A DNA stretch of 64,000 nucleotides from Sulfuriferula sp. (GTDB lineage Bacteria > Pseudomonadota > Gammaproteobacteria > Burkholderiales > Sulfuriferulaceae), in NCBI GenBank assembly GCA_031291235.1, contig JARLJL010000013.1, positions 62,001 through 126,000 of the forward strand, in the 5' to 3' direction. The position numbers and the translations under genes are program-made. The notes below the pieces were generated by a model. That model worked only from the letters and a program-made list of their open reading frames with translations. It was not told the DNA's origin and made no database searches. Below, one piece after another: positions 47,148 through 56,215 of the stretch. The first letter of the stretch is position 1. The number at the start of each line of letters is the position of its first letter.

Positions 47148-48566
47148 TCACCCGATGATGGCCTTGGGTTCCAGATAGGCCTGTAACCCATATATGCCGA
47201 ACTCCCGCCCGTAGCCCGACTGCTTGAAGCCGCCGAAGGGAACCAGTGGATCGTGGAACTCACCATTGATGCACACGCGCCCTGCATCAAGCTGGTTGGC
47301 AACGCGGTATGCGCGCACTTTGTCTCCCGCAGTGACGTAGGCCGCCAAACCGTAGGGGCTGTCGTTGGCGATGGCAATGGCGTCGGCCTCGTCTTTGTAC
47401 GGAATGATTGACAACACCGGACCGAAGATTTCCTCCTGAGCGATACGCATGGAGTTCCGCACGTTCGTAAAGATGGTTGCCTTCACGAAGTTGCCCGCCT
47501 CCAGCCCAGCGGGCCTGCCTGTGCCGCCAGTGAGCAAGGTGGCACCTTCTTCCATGCCGATGCGGATGTAGTCCTGCACACGGTCAAATTGCTTCTGGTT
47601 GACCATGGGACCAATCGTGGTGTCGGCTTCCTTCGGGTTGCCGACTCTGACCGTATTGGCAATGGTGGCTTTGGCAAGTTCGTTGACTTCAGCCAGACGC
47701 TCTTCTGGAACCAGCAGGCGCGTCGCGGCCACGCAGGCTTGCCCGCTATTGATGTAGGCTGCAAAGATGGCCTGCGGAATGGCGGTGGCAAAGTCGGCAT
47801 CGCCCAGAATGATGTTGGGCGATTTGCCGCCGAGTTCCAGCGTCACGCGCTTCAAGGTGTCGGTCGCACCTTTGGCAATGATCTTGCCCACGTGCGTGGA
47901 GCCGGTGAAGGTGATCTTGCTGATGCCTGGGTTGCGCGTCATTTCCGCACCCACCACGTCACCCGTGCCATTGACAAAATTCACCACGCCCTTGGGCAAT
48001 CCCGCTTCATGGAAGCATTCCATCATCAGGCGGGTCTGTTGTGCGCTGAATTCGCTGGGTTTGATGACACAGGTGCAACCCGCGGCAATGGCTGCCGAAA
48101 CCTTGGTGGCGATGAAGCCGTTGCTGGAGTTCCAGGGAATGATGACGCCAACCACGCCAACACCCTGCAAGCGCACCTTGGAATGGCCGAGCTTAGGCTC
48201 CAGATCGAAGTCCTTCAGTAGTTGGGCCACGTTCTTGAAATCGTCCGTCGCTGCGTCAATCAGCAGCGTCGTGAAGTACAGCGGGCAGCCGAATTCGTCA
48301 ATCATCACGTCGATCAACTCTTGGCGGCGGCGCTTGAGAATTTGGTGCATTTTCTCCAGATACCCGATGCGTTCCTCCTTGCTAGTCTGCGAAAAGGTTT
48401 TGAACGCCTCCATGGCTGCAACGATGGCGTTTTGGGTATCGATTGCGTCACCGAGTGTGACTTGCGCTACTTTTTCATTGGTGACGGGGCTTAACAAGTC
48501 AAGTGTCTTTGTGCCGTGTGGTGTGACGAATTCACCGTTGACATAGATCTGGCTAAGTTGCTTCAT
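47148..48566 (-). CDS. Aldehyde dehydrogenase (NAD(P)+)
   Basis: 472 residues, full length. It has the nucleotide motif FTGSTHVGK, catalytic Glu in LELGGKSPN and catalytic Cys in NSGQACVAATR. It oxidises an aldehyde to the acid. Its nearest kind appears to be the broad-specificity DhaS/AldA-like group. It lies 29 bp after the SDR gene. Together with the SDR it could take an alcohol or ketone to a carboxylic acid. Confidence 0.93.
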   Translation of the reverse strand: MKQLSQIYVNGEFVTPHGTKTLDLLSPVTNEKVAQVTLGDAIDTQNAIVAAMEAFKTFSQTSKEERIGYLEKMHQILKRRRQELIDVMIDEFGCPLYFTTLLIDAATDDFKNVAQLLKDFDLEPKLGHSKVRLQGVGVVGVIIPWNSSNGFIATKVSAAIAAGCTCVIKPSEFSAQQTRLMMECFHEAGLPKGVVNFVNGTGDVVGAEMTRNPGISKITFTGSTHVGKIIAKGATDTLKRVTLELGGKSPNIILGDADFATAIPQAIFAAYINSGQACVAATRLLVPEERLAEVNELAKATIANTVRVGNPKEADTTIGPMVNQKQFDRVQDYIRIGMEEGATLLTGGTGRPAGLEAGNFVKATIFTNVRNSMRIAQEEIFGPVLSIIPYKDEADAIAIANDSPYGLAAYVTAGDKVRAYRVANQLDAGRVCINGEFHDPLVPFGGFKQSGYGREFGIYGLQAYLEPKAIIG

Positions 48567-48595
48567 GTTGAGAATTCCTTTCAGTGAGGGTTGGA

Positions 48596-49444
48596 TCAGG
48601 CGTTGGGCATGAAGCCGGTCTTGCCGGCAAACGCCACCGATTCGGCAAGTTCCTTTTGTGCTTCCAATACATTCAGGCTGTTCGCGTAAGCCTGTTTCAG
48701 GGTCGCATAGGTGTCTACGCCCAAGGCAATGCGTAGTTGGGGTTGCGCCTGCTGGGTGATGCCATAAATGGCATCGGCAATTTTTACGGGGTCGCCCGCA
48801 TTGTTTTCTTCGCCGTGCTCTTCGATGTAACGGCGTACAGCACCTACGGCGGAGTTTCGGTAGGCTTCCGTCTCCCTGGTCCAGCGGATATTGGCCTGGA
48901 AGTTGGTTTTCATGGAGCCTGGCTCAATGATGATGGTCTTGATGCCAAAGTCGGCAACTTCCTGAGACACTGCCTCAGCAAAGCCTTCCAGGCCAAATTT
49001 GGCGGCGTGGTACATGGCACCGCTGGGAAAACCTACGCGTCCGCCAATGCTCGTGATGTAGACAATCCGGCCGTTTCTTCTGGCCCGCAAGGCGGGCAAA
49101 AAGGCGCGGGTGATGTAAATCGGGCCGATCAGGTTCAAGTCGAGCTGTTGCCTGATTTCGGCATCGGTCAGTTCTTCCATGGCACCAATGACCGCGCCGC
49201 CTGCGTTGTTCACAATCACGTCGGCATCATCATGCTTGGTAGCCACTGCATTGATTTGCCCGATATCGGTCACGTCCAGTTTTTCGATGACCAACTGCGA
49301 ACCATATTGCTCAGCCATCGAAATCAGCGATTCCGGGCGCTGTACGGTGGCGACAACGGTGTGCCCCGCGCGCAGTGCACGTTTGACGATTTCCATGCCT
49401 AAACCGCCAGATGCTCCGGTAACGAACCATTTTTGCTGTGTCAT
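48596..49444 (-). CDS. Short-chain dehydrogenase/reductase
   Basis: 282 residues of classical SDR type: TGASGGLG at about residues 10-17, NNAGGAVIG, a Ser in YITSIGG and the catalytic YHAAK. It is probably NADP-dependent, since basic residues follow the second strand (TVQRP). ATG 49444 has AGGAAG upstream; the longer frame to 49522 lacks one. It is the first enzyme after the TetR gene (56-bp gap). Confidence 0.92.
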   Translation of the reverse strand: MTQQKWFVTGASGGLGMEIVKRALRAGHTVVATVQRPESLISMAEQYGSQLVIEKLDVTDIGQINAVATKHDDADVIVNNAGGAVIGAMEELTDAEIRQQLDLNLIGPIYITRAFLPALRARRNGRIVYITSIGGRVGFPSGAMYHAAKFGLEGFAEAVSQEVADFGIKTIIIEPGSMKTNFQANIRWTRETEAYRNSAVGAVRRYIEEHGEENNAGDPVKIADAIYGITQQAQPQLRIALGVDTYATLKQAYANSLNVLEAQKELAESVAFAGKTGFMPNA

Positions 49445-49500
49445 GATGCACTTCCTTTTTAAAAAATCGAGCGCGTAAGCGCTCATTAAAGAATGAAAAA

Positions 49501-50070
49501 TCAACCTGAAATTGCGCGCCAAAGGAGAGGGAAAGCGAGTTGCTGAGTGCGTTCAGCATCCTGGGGATGCTTGTCGGCATACTCAATGGTGGTTTCGGCA
49601 ACGCGTTCCATGATGGACGTTAGAAAGGCGATTGGCGCATTCAACAGGACGCCGTCGTTTATGGCGTCCTGCATCATTCTCGAAAATGCCAGAAATGGTT
49701 CCGTTGCCTGCTCCCGCGTGGCGTCTCGTACCACCCCTGAGGCCGAAAGGCGGGCGAGCGCAACTCGCCCGTCTGCATTGTTCAGCCCCCAAACCACGTA
49801 TTGATCGAATACATGTCGCATACGCTGCCGGTAGTCTGCTGCGTGCGGGTAGCTCGGCATCACCCTATCCGCCAGACTCTGCTTAAGGTGAAGGTAGAGC
49901 TCCTGAAACAGCACGTCTTTACTTTCAAAATAGGTAAACAACGTACCTTCGGCAACTTCCGCGCGCCGCGCGATGCTCGCTGTGCTCGCCAACACACCCT
50001 GCTCGGCAACGGCTTGTGTCGCGGCAAGCAACAGCGCCAAGCGCTTTTCGGGACTCAAGGGGCGGGCCAT
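49501..50070 (-). CDS. TetR-family regulator of the cargo operon
   Basis: 189 residues: N-terminal helix-turn-helix (AVAEQGVLASTASIARRAEVAEGTLFTYFESKDVLF in parts) and a helical ligand-binding domain. ATG 50070 is preferred because CAGGA lies 5 nt upstream. A near-ideal promoter (50105-50133) with an imperfect palindrome over the start region (50087-50104) stands directly before it, so the protein most likely represses itself and the downstream SDR-ALDH operon. The inducer is unknown. Confidence 0.9.
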   Translation of the reverse strand: MARPLSPEKRLALLLAATQAVAEQGVLASTASIARRAEVAEGTLFTYFESKDVLFQELYLHLKQSLADRVMPSYPHAADYRQRMRHVFDQYVVWGLNNADGRVALARLSASGVVRDATREQATEPFLAFSRMMQDAINDGVLLNAPIAFLTSIMERVAETTIEYADKHPQDAERTQQLAFPLLWRAISG

Positions 50071-50086
50071 AATTCCTGATACGCAA

Positions 50087-50104
50087 TGAGTGATTAATCG
50101 TTCA
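50087..50104. promoter_or_regulatory. Candidate TetR-type operator
   Basis: TGAGTGATTAATCGTTCA is an 18-bp palindrome with only two mismatched pairs, centred on GATTAATC. It starts right after the -10 box of the cargo promoter and would cover the transcription start, the typical place for autorepression. Confidence 0.6.
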
Positions 50105-50133
50105 ATAATATCAAACATAGATTTGATAGTCAA
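50105..50133 (-). promoter_or_regulatory. Sigma70 promoter of the TetR-SDR-ALDH operon
   Basis: On the minus strand TTGACT (50128-50133), a 17-bp spacer and TATTAT (50105-50110) give a near-consensus promoter. The TetR ATG is 35 bp downstream of the -10 box. Confidence 0.75.
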
Positions 50134-50182
50134 TACGTCGCATGATAGCTACGTCCCGCCAGTTGCCAAAGCGTGGTTCGCG

Positions 50183-52153
50183 TCAAGTTATGGATAGCCT
50201 TCGCGATCGTCCGACTTCCCACAACACACCATTGCCGTGCACCGTCGCGACGAGCTGCTGCCCCAGCCTCCGCTCGATTACCGGTTTCCAAGGAACCAGG
50301 CTGAATCCAACCCCATCATCAAGCATGGCGTAGCGCCCGCTGGCCAGCATGACGGAACGCCGGTAGATGCCGGTCACGCGTTGTCCATCGGCCATCGGCC
50401 GATACTCCAGGCCGGTTTCGGCGGCAATATCCTGTGCTGCCTCTGCCAGCTCGCGCTCGCGTAGTGTCCCTAGCAGGTTGCGAGCGAGGACGATACGTTG
50501 TCCATGTCGCTCGGCCAGCCCTTGCTCAATCAGGAAGTCGGCGCGTTGATGCAGCGCGTCCTTGACCTCGGCACCAAAGCCCAGGTCGCCCAGCCCTTTG
50601 CCGCCGCCGATCAACTGCTGATCGAGCCAGGTAGCTCCGATCACACGCGCCTGTCGCTCGATCGGCAGATGTGATTTCAATTCCACCGCCACGCCACCGC
50701 CAAGACGCTGCGTGTCGTACTGTCGGCCTCGCTCGGCCAGGTCGTCGGGCACGCGCCAGACGCCTTCGGCTTCGCGCTCCACAATGCCGGCGCGGTGAAG
50801 AGCTTCAAGTCGGCGCACGTGAACAGCCACCACTTCGCGCGGGTCGCGGTTGGCCGTGCTCTGTCCTTGCGCGACGGCTAGATGATGATCAGTGCGGTAC
50901 ACACCATCGGCGGCCAGCGCGGCGATGTTCCGGTCGGCCACGCGTACACCGTCCGAACCCTTTACCTCCACCACGGCACCGGTCGGATACCGTTCCAGTT
51001 CTGACCGGGGCGGCAGCACAACGTAATGGGCCTTGCCGTCGATCCCGTCGATGACCAGATAGCCCTTGTCGTATAGCTCGTCGGCTAGCCCTTTGCCGGC
51101 CACACGACCGACGATGGCGCGGCCATCCTCGCTGGGTTGGAACACGGTCAGCTCACGCCGTCGGCCGCTCATGGCGCGCTGCATGGTGCGGATAATGTCG
51201 CCACGCTCGCCCATTACCCTCAGTGTGGATTCAGCGTCAGTATGGATAGCCCAGGTGCCGGGCTGCTGCTCGGTCGCCAGGCCCATGCACTGCAAGCGTT
51301 GCAGGCGGCCGATGAGCATTTGCCGCTGACGTTGCAGCCGTGGTTCGACCAGTGTCTCCGGTCGCACCAAACCGTCCACAGCTTCGCGTTGCAAGGTGCG
51401 ATCCAGGCCCGTCCACCGCTCCTGATCGACTTCGCGCTGCATAGTGCGCTGGATCTCTAGTTCGGTACGCGGCCCCAGCCATTCGGTCGCCAGTTCCGCA
51501 GCTCGGTGGCGCATGCCTTCGGCGATGTAGTCGCGGGAGATGATGAGGTCTCTGCCGGTGTCGTCCTTGCCACGCAGGACGACGTGCGTGTGTGGGTTGT
51601 CAGTATTCCAGTGATCGACCGCCACCCAGTCCAGCCGCGTGCCCAGGTCGGCCTCCATGCGCGCCGTCAGATGCCGGGTATAGGTGCGCAGGTCGTCGAG
51701 CTGTTCGGCGTCCTCCGGCGAGACGATGAAGCGGAACTGGTGCCTATCCTCCCGCCCGCTTTCCTCGAAAGCGGCAGTGTCCGCAGCGTCGGTTGTCGGG
51801 CCGTAGGCATGGCCCGGCCCGCCTTGGCGATCCACCCCTTCGCGCTCGATGTAGCGCAGGTGCGCGACGGTTGAACGCGGCCCGGCTTTGGACAGATTGA
51901 CCAGCCGCGCCTTGATTGTCAGACGCCGGGCATTGGGCGTGAGCGAGGCTCCGGCGAAGCGAGCCGCCACATGGCCGCGCCCCAGCCGGGAGCCGGGCCG
52001 ATGGCCGACTTTGCCGACCGTCTTGCCGAGTTTGGCGCCGGCCTTGTTGGTCTGACGCAGCACCTTGTTGATGAAGGCTTCGCCGCGCCGTTTCGGCGTG
52101 CCGGGGCGGACGCGGAAGCGGTCGTCATCGCTCTGTTTCGTGCGGTTGCTCAT
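50183..52153 (-). CDS. traI: Conjugative relaxase, DUF3363-containing (Tn4371-type TraI)
   Basis: 656 residues. The histidine triad of the relaxase (HWNTDNPHTHVV, His at about 181, 188 and 190) and a candidate nicking Tyr in LRYIERE (about 101) are present. The C-terminal half is the DUF3363 region. It nicks oriT and pilots the strand. ATG 52153 has GGAG upstream and is preferred to 52198. It is downstream of traF, as in other Tn4371-type elements, and the cargo operon is inserted right after it. Confidence 0.92.
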   Translation of the reverse strand: MSNRTKQSDDDRFRVRPGTPKRRGEAFINKVLRQTNKAGAKLGKTVGKVGHRPGSRLGRGHVAARFAGASLTPNARRLTIKARLVNLSKAGPRSTVAHLRYIEREGVDRQGGPGHAYGPTTDAADTAAFEESGREDRHQFRFIVSPEDAEQLDDLRTYTRHLTARMEADLGTRLDWVAVDHWNTDNPHTHVVLRGKDDTGRDLIISRDYIAEGMRHRAAELATEWLGPRTELEIQRTMQREVDQERWTGLDRTLQREAVDGLVRPETLVEPRLQRQRQMLIGRLQRLQCMGLATEQQPGTWAIHTDAESTLRVMGERGDIIRTMQRAMSGRRRELTVFQPSEDGRAIVGRVAGKGLADELYDKGYLVIDGIDGKAHYVVLPPRSELERYPTGAVVEVKGSDGVRVADRNIAALAADGVYRTDHHLAVAQGQSTANRDPREVVAVHVRRLEALHRAGIVEREAEGVWRVPDDLAERGRQYDTQRLGGGVAVELKSHLPIERQARVIGATWLDQQLIGGGKGLGDLGFGAEVKDALHQRADFLIEQGLAERHGQRIVLARNLLGTLRERELAEAAQDIAAETGLEYRPMADGQRVTGIYRRSVMLASGRYAMLDDGVGFSLVPWKPVIERRLGQQLVATVHGNGVLWEVGRSRRLSIT

Positions 52154-52613
52154 CGGGTAGCTCCAACCAAGACCGGCGCAGTCCAGCGGACCAAGCACGC
52201 GCTTTCACCAATGCCGACATGGCATTGCACACTCTCGCGGCACGCGGCAGCCTCTTGGCGCGTGCCGCGCCCCCCCCACGTGCAGACAGGGTTTTCAAGC
52301 GGCCAGGTGCCGCGACCTTTTATCTTGCCTTCCGCCTTTGCCTGTCGCTTCCGCTCCAGGCGTCGGCGGCCCGGCGGCGCTGCGCTGCTCGCAGCCAGCC
52401 CACCGTGGAACGCGACCACGGCCATTGGCTGAGCACGTTCAAGGCAAGACGCCTGCACGTGGGAAAGCCACGCCAATTGCTGCGCAAAGTGCGGCGCACG
52501 ATACGCAGGATCGGCGCCTGCACTGCGCGCACAACGACACGGCGACGACCAGTGAAAGAACACGCCGGATGGCACGATGAGATGCACGATTACGTGCAGC
52601 GAATCGGCGGCCA
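52154..52613. other. Gap between traF and traI, candidate oriT region
   Basis: 460 bp before the relaxase gene. A 155-codon minus-strand frame (52150-52617) spans it, but it has unusual composition and no domain, so I do not call it. Origins of transfer usually lie beside their relaxase gene, so this is the best place in the window for oriT. No nic sequence was recognised with confidence. Confidence 0.35.
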
Positions 52614-53201
52614 TCATGGACGTTTCTCCAACCAGACCGGATGCGCAACACCGATTACGGTGGATGCAGCGACCGGCCCGAAATACCGGCTGTCGAACGA
52701 CGCTGGATTCGTCACACTCAACAGGAACAGCTCACCGGATTCAAGACGGCGGCACTGCCGCCATGATGGCAGCGGACGGCCCAGCCGGTCGGCGCGCAGC
52801 ACGGCTGCCGAAGGCACGCCGTCGATGCGGACGATACCGTCAGCGATACACACTTCCTGCGGCGCAATTGCGCCTACGCGCTTGAGCAATGGAACGCGCG
52901 TCGGCAGGTAGCCGCGCTGCGCAGCCAAGGCCGCAGCCTTGGCTGGCAGCGGGACCAGCACGATGCTGTTCACGGACAACGGACTTGGCAACGAGTTGGC
53001 ACGGTGGTCGATCGGATCGACGCGATACCAGCCGACCGCTACGCTGTCGGAGGGGTTGTAGGCTAGGCGCGGCAGTGGTGACACGAAAGACGCCCAGGCC
53101 AGCGCAGCGAAGCCGATGGCGGCCAGTGTCGCTACGACGATGCGAGCACATCCGCGCGAGCGAGGACCTGGTGCGGTGCCGGATGTGAAAAGCGTCGTCA
53201 T
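52614..53201 (-). CDS. traF: TraF-type S26 signal peptidase
   Basis: 195 residues: N-terminal membrane anchor (VVATLAAIGFAALAWASFV) and an S26 peptidase core with a catalytic Ser region (NPSDSVAVGWYRVDP) and Lys in LLKRVGAIAPQEVC. TraF-type enzymes mature the TrbC pilin by cyclisation. It overlaps the DUF2840 gene by 4 bp. Confidence 0.92.
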   Translation of the reverse strand: MTTLFTSGTAPGPRSRGCARIVVATLAAIGFAALAWASFVSPLPRLAYNPSDSVAVGWYRVDPIDHRANSLPSPLSVNSIVLVPLPAKAAALAAQRGYLPTRVPLLKRVGAIAPQEVCIADGIVRIDGVPSAAVLRADRLGRPLPSWRQCRRLESGELFLLSVTNPASFDSRYFGPVAASTVIGVAHPVWLEKRP

Positions 53202-53731
53202 GGCAACGCTCTCCCTGCCAACCAGGCGGCGTGCCGTTCGGTCATGTAGGCTGGCAGCGGCAAGTGAGCGGCGAGCCGGTTGCCGAGCGTGCGCCAGTAC
53301 GCGGGCGACACGGCGGCTGGCGCGATGCCCAGGGCCTCGATAGCGTCAATCTGAGCCAGCACGGCGCGCACGGCCGGCTCGCCCTCGGCGTGCAGCAGCA
53401 GGCGCGCACCGGGTAGCACGCCGGGGATGCGCTGCGCCGTATCCAGCGGCGTACAAGCCTGCATCACCATGAGCTGCCAGCGCACGGTGCCGTAGTCGTT
53501 GGCGTGCCAGCGAATGCGACAGAACACGGCACCCGGCAGGAACATCGCGACGCGCTGCCAGCGGTCGAGCCGGACGGTGCGCGCCGGTTCTCCGAAGCGC
53601 AGATAGATGTCGATACGTTGCTCGATGTAGGCCAGCGAAACGCGGGTCTGTGGTGCGGTGCCTGCTCGGCCGACGAGTTCGCCAAGTGAAGTCGGTGGAG
53701 CAGCCGTGCCCGGCAAGGCGTGAGCGTTCAT
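53198..53731 (-). CDS. DUF2840 protein
   Basis: 177 residues of DUF2840 (TRVSLAYIEQRIDIYLRFG in part, FLPGAVFCRIRWHANDYGTVRWQL in part), found between the partition genes and traF in Tn4371-type ICEs. Function unknown. ATG 53731 overlaps the upstream stop codon; the longer frame to 54022 is a shadow of that gene. Confidence 0.87.
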   Translation of the reverse strand: MNAHALPGTAAPPTSLGELVGRAGTAPQTRVSLAYIEQRIDIYLRFGEPARTVRLDRWQRVAMFLPGAVFCRIRWHANDYGTVRWQLMVMQACTPLDTAQRIPGVLPGARLLLHAEGEPAVRAVLAQIDAIEALGIAPAAVSPAYWRTLGNRLAAHLPLPAYMTERHAAWLAGRALP

Positions 53732-54000
53732 GGTGTTCTCTCCGTGGAGTCGTCCGGGAACTCGCGTTCCAGCAAGGCACGCAACAGCTCGGCCACCGTC
53801 ACGCCCTGCGTGAAGGCCGACACCTTGATGCGCGCACGCATCGCGGGCGTGATGTCGAGGGTCAGGCGCGCGGTGTAGAGGTCGCCTTTCTGCAAGGCGT
53901 CGGCTTCGCCCTGGCGAACCCACGCCTCTGCGTGCGGGTTCGCGGGCGGACGCGCACCAATACCGACGCGCTTGCCGCGCACAGATCGTTCTGTGGTCAT
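53728..54000 (-). CDS. Small ribbon-helix-helix protein, ParB-like partner of ParA
   Basis: 90 residues. The C-terminal half looks like a ribbon-helix-helix domain (YTARLTLDITPAMRARIKVSAF in part, then TVAELLRALLEREF). Its ATG overlaps the parA stop codon (ATGA), so it is co-translated with ParA. By position it is the likely DNA-binding partner in partition or stabilisation; this is inference. GTG 54009 is an alternative start. Confidence 0.82.
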   Translation of the reverse strand: MTTERSVRGKRVGIGARPPANPHAEAWVRQGEADALQKGDLYTARLTLDITPAMRARIKVSAFTQGVTVAELLRALLEREFPDDSTERTP

Positions 54001-54635
54001 GTCGGCCACCGCAGCAGTTCATCGACCAGTGCGGCGATCTCGCGTGCGGCGGCGCTGTCAGGTGCCGTTTCGCGGGCGAGCCGGCCTGCGGTCACGCTAT
54101 CCGCAAAAACGATGCGCTGATGCACTTCCGAACGCAGCGCGGGCAGCGGCTGGTCGGCCAGCGCTTGGCGCGCTTCTCGGCCAATGATGGTCGTGCTGAC
54201 GCGCCGATTGATGGCGAAGGCCGCGCGCAACGCTGGCCGGAACACCTGCGCCTCACGGATCAGCGCCACCATCTCGGCAGATGCCCACAAGTCGTAGGGA
54301 CTGGGCTGCACCGGGATCAGCACGCGCTCGGCGGCCAGCAGCGCGGAGCGCGCCAGAGCGGCGATGCGCGGTGGGCCGTCGATGACAACGTGATCGGCCC
54401 GGCGTGCCAACTCGGGCGCTGCTTGGTGCAGCGTCTCGCGTGCGAGACCTACTGCACTGAATAAACGCGGCAAGCCCTGTTGGGCACGCCGCTGGGTCCA
54501 GTCCAGCGCCGAACCTTGCGGATCGGCATCGAGCAGAACGACCTGCTGGCCGCGCATTGCCAGCTCACCGGCAATGTGGGTGGCGAGCGTGGTCTTGCCC
54601 ACGCCGCCTTTCTGGTTCAGCAAAGCGATGATCAT
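53997..54635 (-). CDS. parA: ParA-family partition ATPase
   Basis: 212 residues with the deviant Walker A KGGVGKTT at about residues 9-16, DADPQGSALDW and VIDGPPR. It is a small type Ib-like ParA without an N-terminal DNA-binding domain. It helps keep the excised circular element. ATG 54635 has AAGGAGG upstream; the frame extends to 54716 without homology. The iteron array lies upstream. Confidence 0.93.
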   Translation of the reverse strand: MIIALLNQKGGVGKTTLATHIAGELAMRGQQVVLLDADPQGSALDWTQRRAQQGLPRLFSAVGLARETLHQAAPELARRADHVVIDGPPRIAALARSALLAAERVLIPVQPSPYDLWASAEMVALIREAQVFRPALRAAFAINRRVSTTIIGREARQALADQPLPALRSEVHQRIVFADSVTAGRLARETAPDSAAAREIAALVDELLRWPT

Positions 54636-54740
54636 GGCGCGGCCCTCCTTGTTGGAAAGCCGGGTTTTCTTCGCAGTGCGCAATGCTGCGGGTCGTGCTG
54701 TTTGGTGTTTATCCACCGAAACGGCGCGCTGTTTTTATTA

Positions 54741-54876
54741 GTTAGAGAATTTAGGTTAGGGAAGTTAGAGGGGCCGGGAACCCTTGCCGTTATTGGGCTT
54801 GCGGCGGTTTTGCACGCCTGATAGCACGATAGGGACACGCCCGATAGCACGATACCCGCCACGCCTGATAGCACGA
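54741..54876. repeat. Iteron array and AT-rich tract, candidate replication origin
   Basis: Three 16-bp repeats of ACGCCYGATAGCACGA lie at 54814-54829, 54837-54852 and 54861-54876, with a 23-24 bp period (about two helix turns). An AT-rich stretch with three GTTAG words (54741, 54755, 54764) is beside them. DnaA-box-like sequences (CCATCCACA near 54879, TTATCCCCG at 54901) follow on the other side. This is between repA and parA and has the make-up of an iteron origin bound by the RepA protein. Confidence 0.65.
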
Positions 54877-54900
54877 CGCCATCCACAGTTTGTCCCCGAG

Positions 54901-55779
54901 TTATCCCCGTGCCGTCCGCAGCACGGGCCGGAAGGTCAGCAGTTCCGCCCCGTCGTCCGGCATGCGTTCGATGCCCAGGACGTAACCCGGCATCGACTGC
55001 CGCGCCACCAGCGCGCGCAGGTCGCAGGCGAAGTCGTAGGGCTTGGCCGTGCTGCCCGACTTGCGGTGCAGGTGCTTGAAGTCGAACTGCCAGCCGCCCG
55101 GTTGTTTGCCGCCGTGCTTGCGCACCAGGCGATACAACCAGCGTTCGATGCCACCCGTCAGCTTGAAATACGCCGGGTCGATGGTCAGCACCAGCGCCGC
55201 GTCCAACACGCCCGCATAGAACCAGTCCGGCAGGATCAGCTCGATGCCCAGCGGCGTACCGCGAGCGTCGGCCAGTTCCTTCCATTCGTTGATCCAGGAG
55301 AAGCGATGCAGCCGTCGGCCGGTCGTCTCGCGGATTGAGGTAGCCACCGTGGTCGATTGCAGGCGATCCAAGGCTGCCTTGAGGCGCTGGTAGTCGCGCA
55401 GCGACGTACCGCGCCCAATGAAGCGCAGGATCTCGTAGGGCGTGGCACGCATGAGCCGCGACGGGCAAATGCCCGCGTCGCGCGCTTCCACGATCTGGCT
55501 CGCGGCCCAGATCAGGATGTCGGCATCCCAGATCGTGGCGATGCCGTGCTCCTGCGTTCCCTCCACGCGGATCGTCACACCGCTGGCGCGGAAGTCGATC
55601 GGCTGGACGCGCTTCGATTTCGCCAGCGAGAAGAACGGAAAGGCCATCAAATCCTGGCTGTCGCGCGGCGCCATGTCGCCCGGCAGCGCGCGGAACAGAT
55701 CGAGTTGTTCCCGCTCCAGCATCGGTCGCTGCCCCGATGATCGGGATGGCAGCGATGGGCTGGGCATGGCGATGGCCAC
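54901..55779 (-). CDS. repA: Replication initiator protein RepA
   Basis: 292 residues of the replication initiator protein A family: LFRALPGDMAPRDSQDLMAFPFFSLAKSKR in part, WDADILIWAASQIVEA, PYEILRFIGRGTS, then a winged-helix core. Such genes give Tn4371-type ICEs a plasmid-like replication module. The iterons begin 25 bp past its stop codon. It lies 14 bp after the HTH gene. Confidence 0.9.
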   Translation of the reverse strand: MAIAMPSPSLPSRSSGQRPMLEREQLDLFRALPGDMAPRDSQDLMAFPFFSLAKSKRVQPIDFRASGVTIRVEGTQEHGIATIWDADILIWAASQIVEARDAGICPSRLMRATPYEILRFIGRGTSLRDYQRLKAALDRLQSTTVATSIRETTGRRLHRFSWINEWKELADARGTPLGIELILPDWFYAGVLDAALVLTIDPAYFKLTGGIERWLYRLVRKHGGKQPGGWQFDFKHLHRKSGSTAKPYDFACDLRALVARQSMPGYVLGIERMPDDGAELLTFRPVLRTARG

Positions 55780-55793
55780 CGGCGCAGCGCCGA

Positions 55794-56105
55794 TCAGCGC
55801 GCACGGCTGTCGGCCGAGTGGTGCTCGGCGTATTCAGGATCGGACGTGCTCTCGAAGCTGCGCGTTTCGGCCCAGGCATCGAGGTCTGCCACGGCGTACA
55901 TGACGCGCCGACCAAACTTGCGGAACTTCGGCCCGCCACCGATCACACGCTGTTTTTCCAGCGTGCGCGGCGACAAGCGCAGGTATTCGGCGGCCTCGTC
56001 GTTAGTCAGGTAGCGTTGAGGTTGTGCAGTAGCAGCGGGTTGCTGCTGCGTGGCGTGTGCGGCAGCAGGCCGCAAGGGAGCAGGTCGCATCGGATAAGCC
56101 TCCAT
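55794..56105 (-). CDS. AlpA/MerR-like helix-turn-helix protein
   Basis: 103 residues. A Gln/Ala-rich N-terminus is followed by an excisionase-type winged helix (YLTNDEAAEYLRLSPRTLEKQRVIGGGPKF in parts, then RRVMYAVADLDAWAE). It is similar to small DNA-binding proteins placed before repA in these ICEs and probably controls repA. Start might be at the internal Met6. Confidence 0.87.
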   Translation of the reverse strand: MEAYPMRPAPLRPAAAHATQQQPAATAQPQRYLTNDEAAEYLRLSPRTLEKQRVIGGGPKFRKFGRRVMYAVADLDAWAETRSFESTSDPEYAEHHSADSRAR

Positions 56106-56215
56106 CGTTCAGGAAAGCCCGGCCGCACCGTGCGGCCAGATGGAGACAGTCTCAAGAAAGCGATGCGTCCCGTTGAGGGTCGTTTTGCAGCGGATGCAAA
56201 ACGACCCTGCTCAAT

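Noticed and set aside
52150-52617. 155-codon minus-strand ORF between traF and traI
   Set aside because: No domain, odd Cys/Trp/Arg-rich composition and overlap with the relaxase start; more likely the oriT-bearing gap. Not excluded fully.
54814-54876. Possible CRISPR-like spaced repeats
   Set aside because: Only three 16-bp repeats with 7-8 bp gaps and no cas genes; position and period fit iterons.
54632-55939. 435-codon minus-strand ORF spanning repA and the gap before parA
   Set aside because: It runs out of phase through repA and across the iterons; repA and the HTH gene explain the region.
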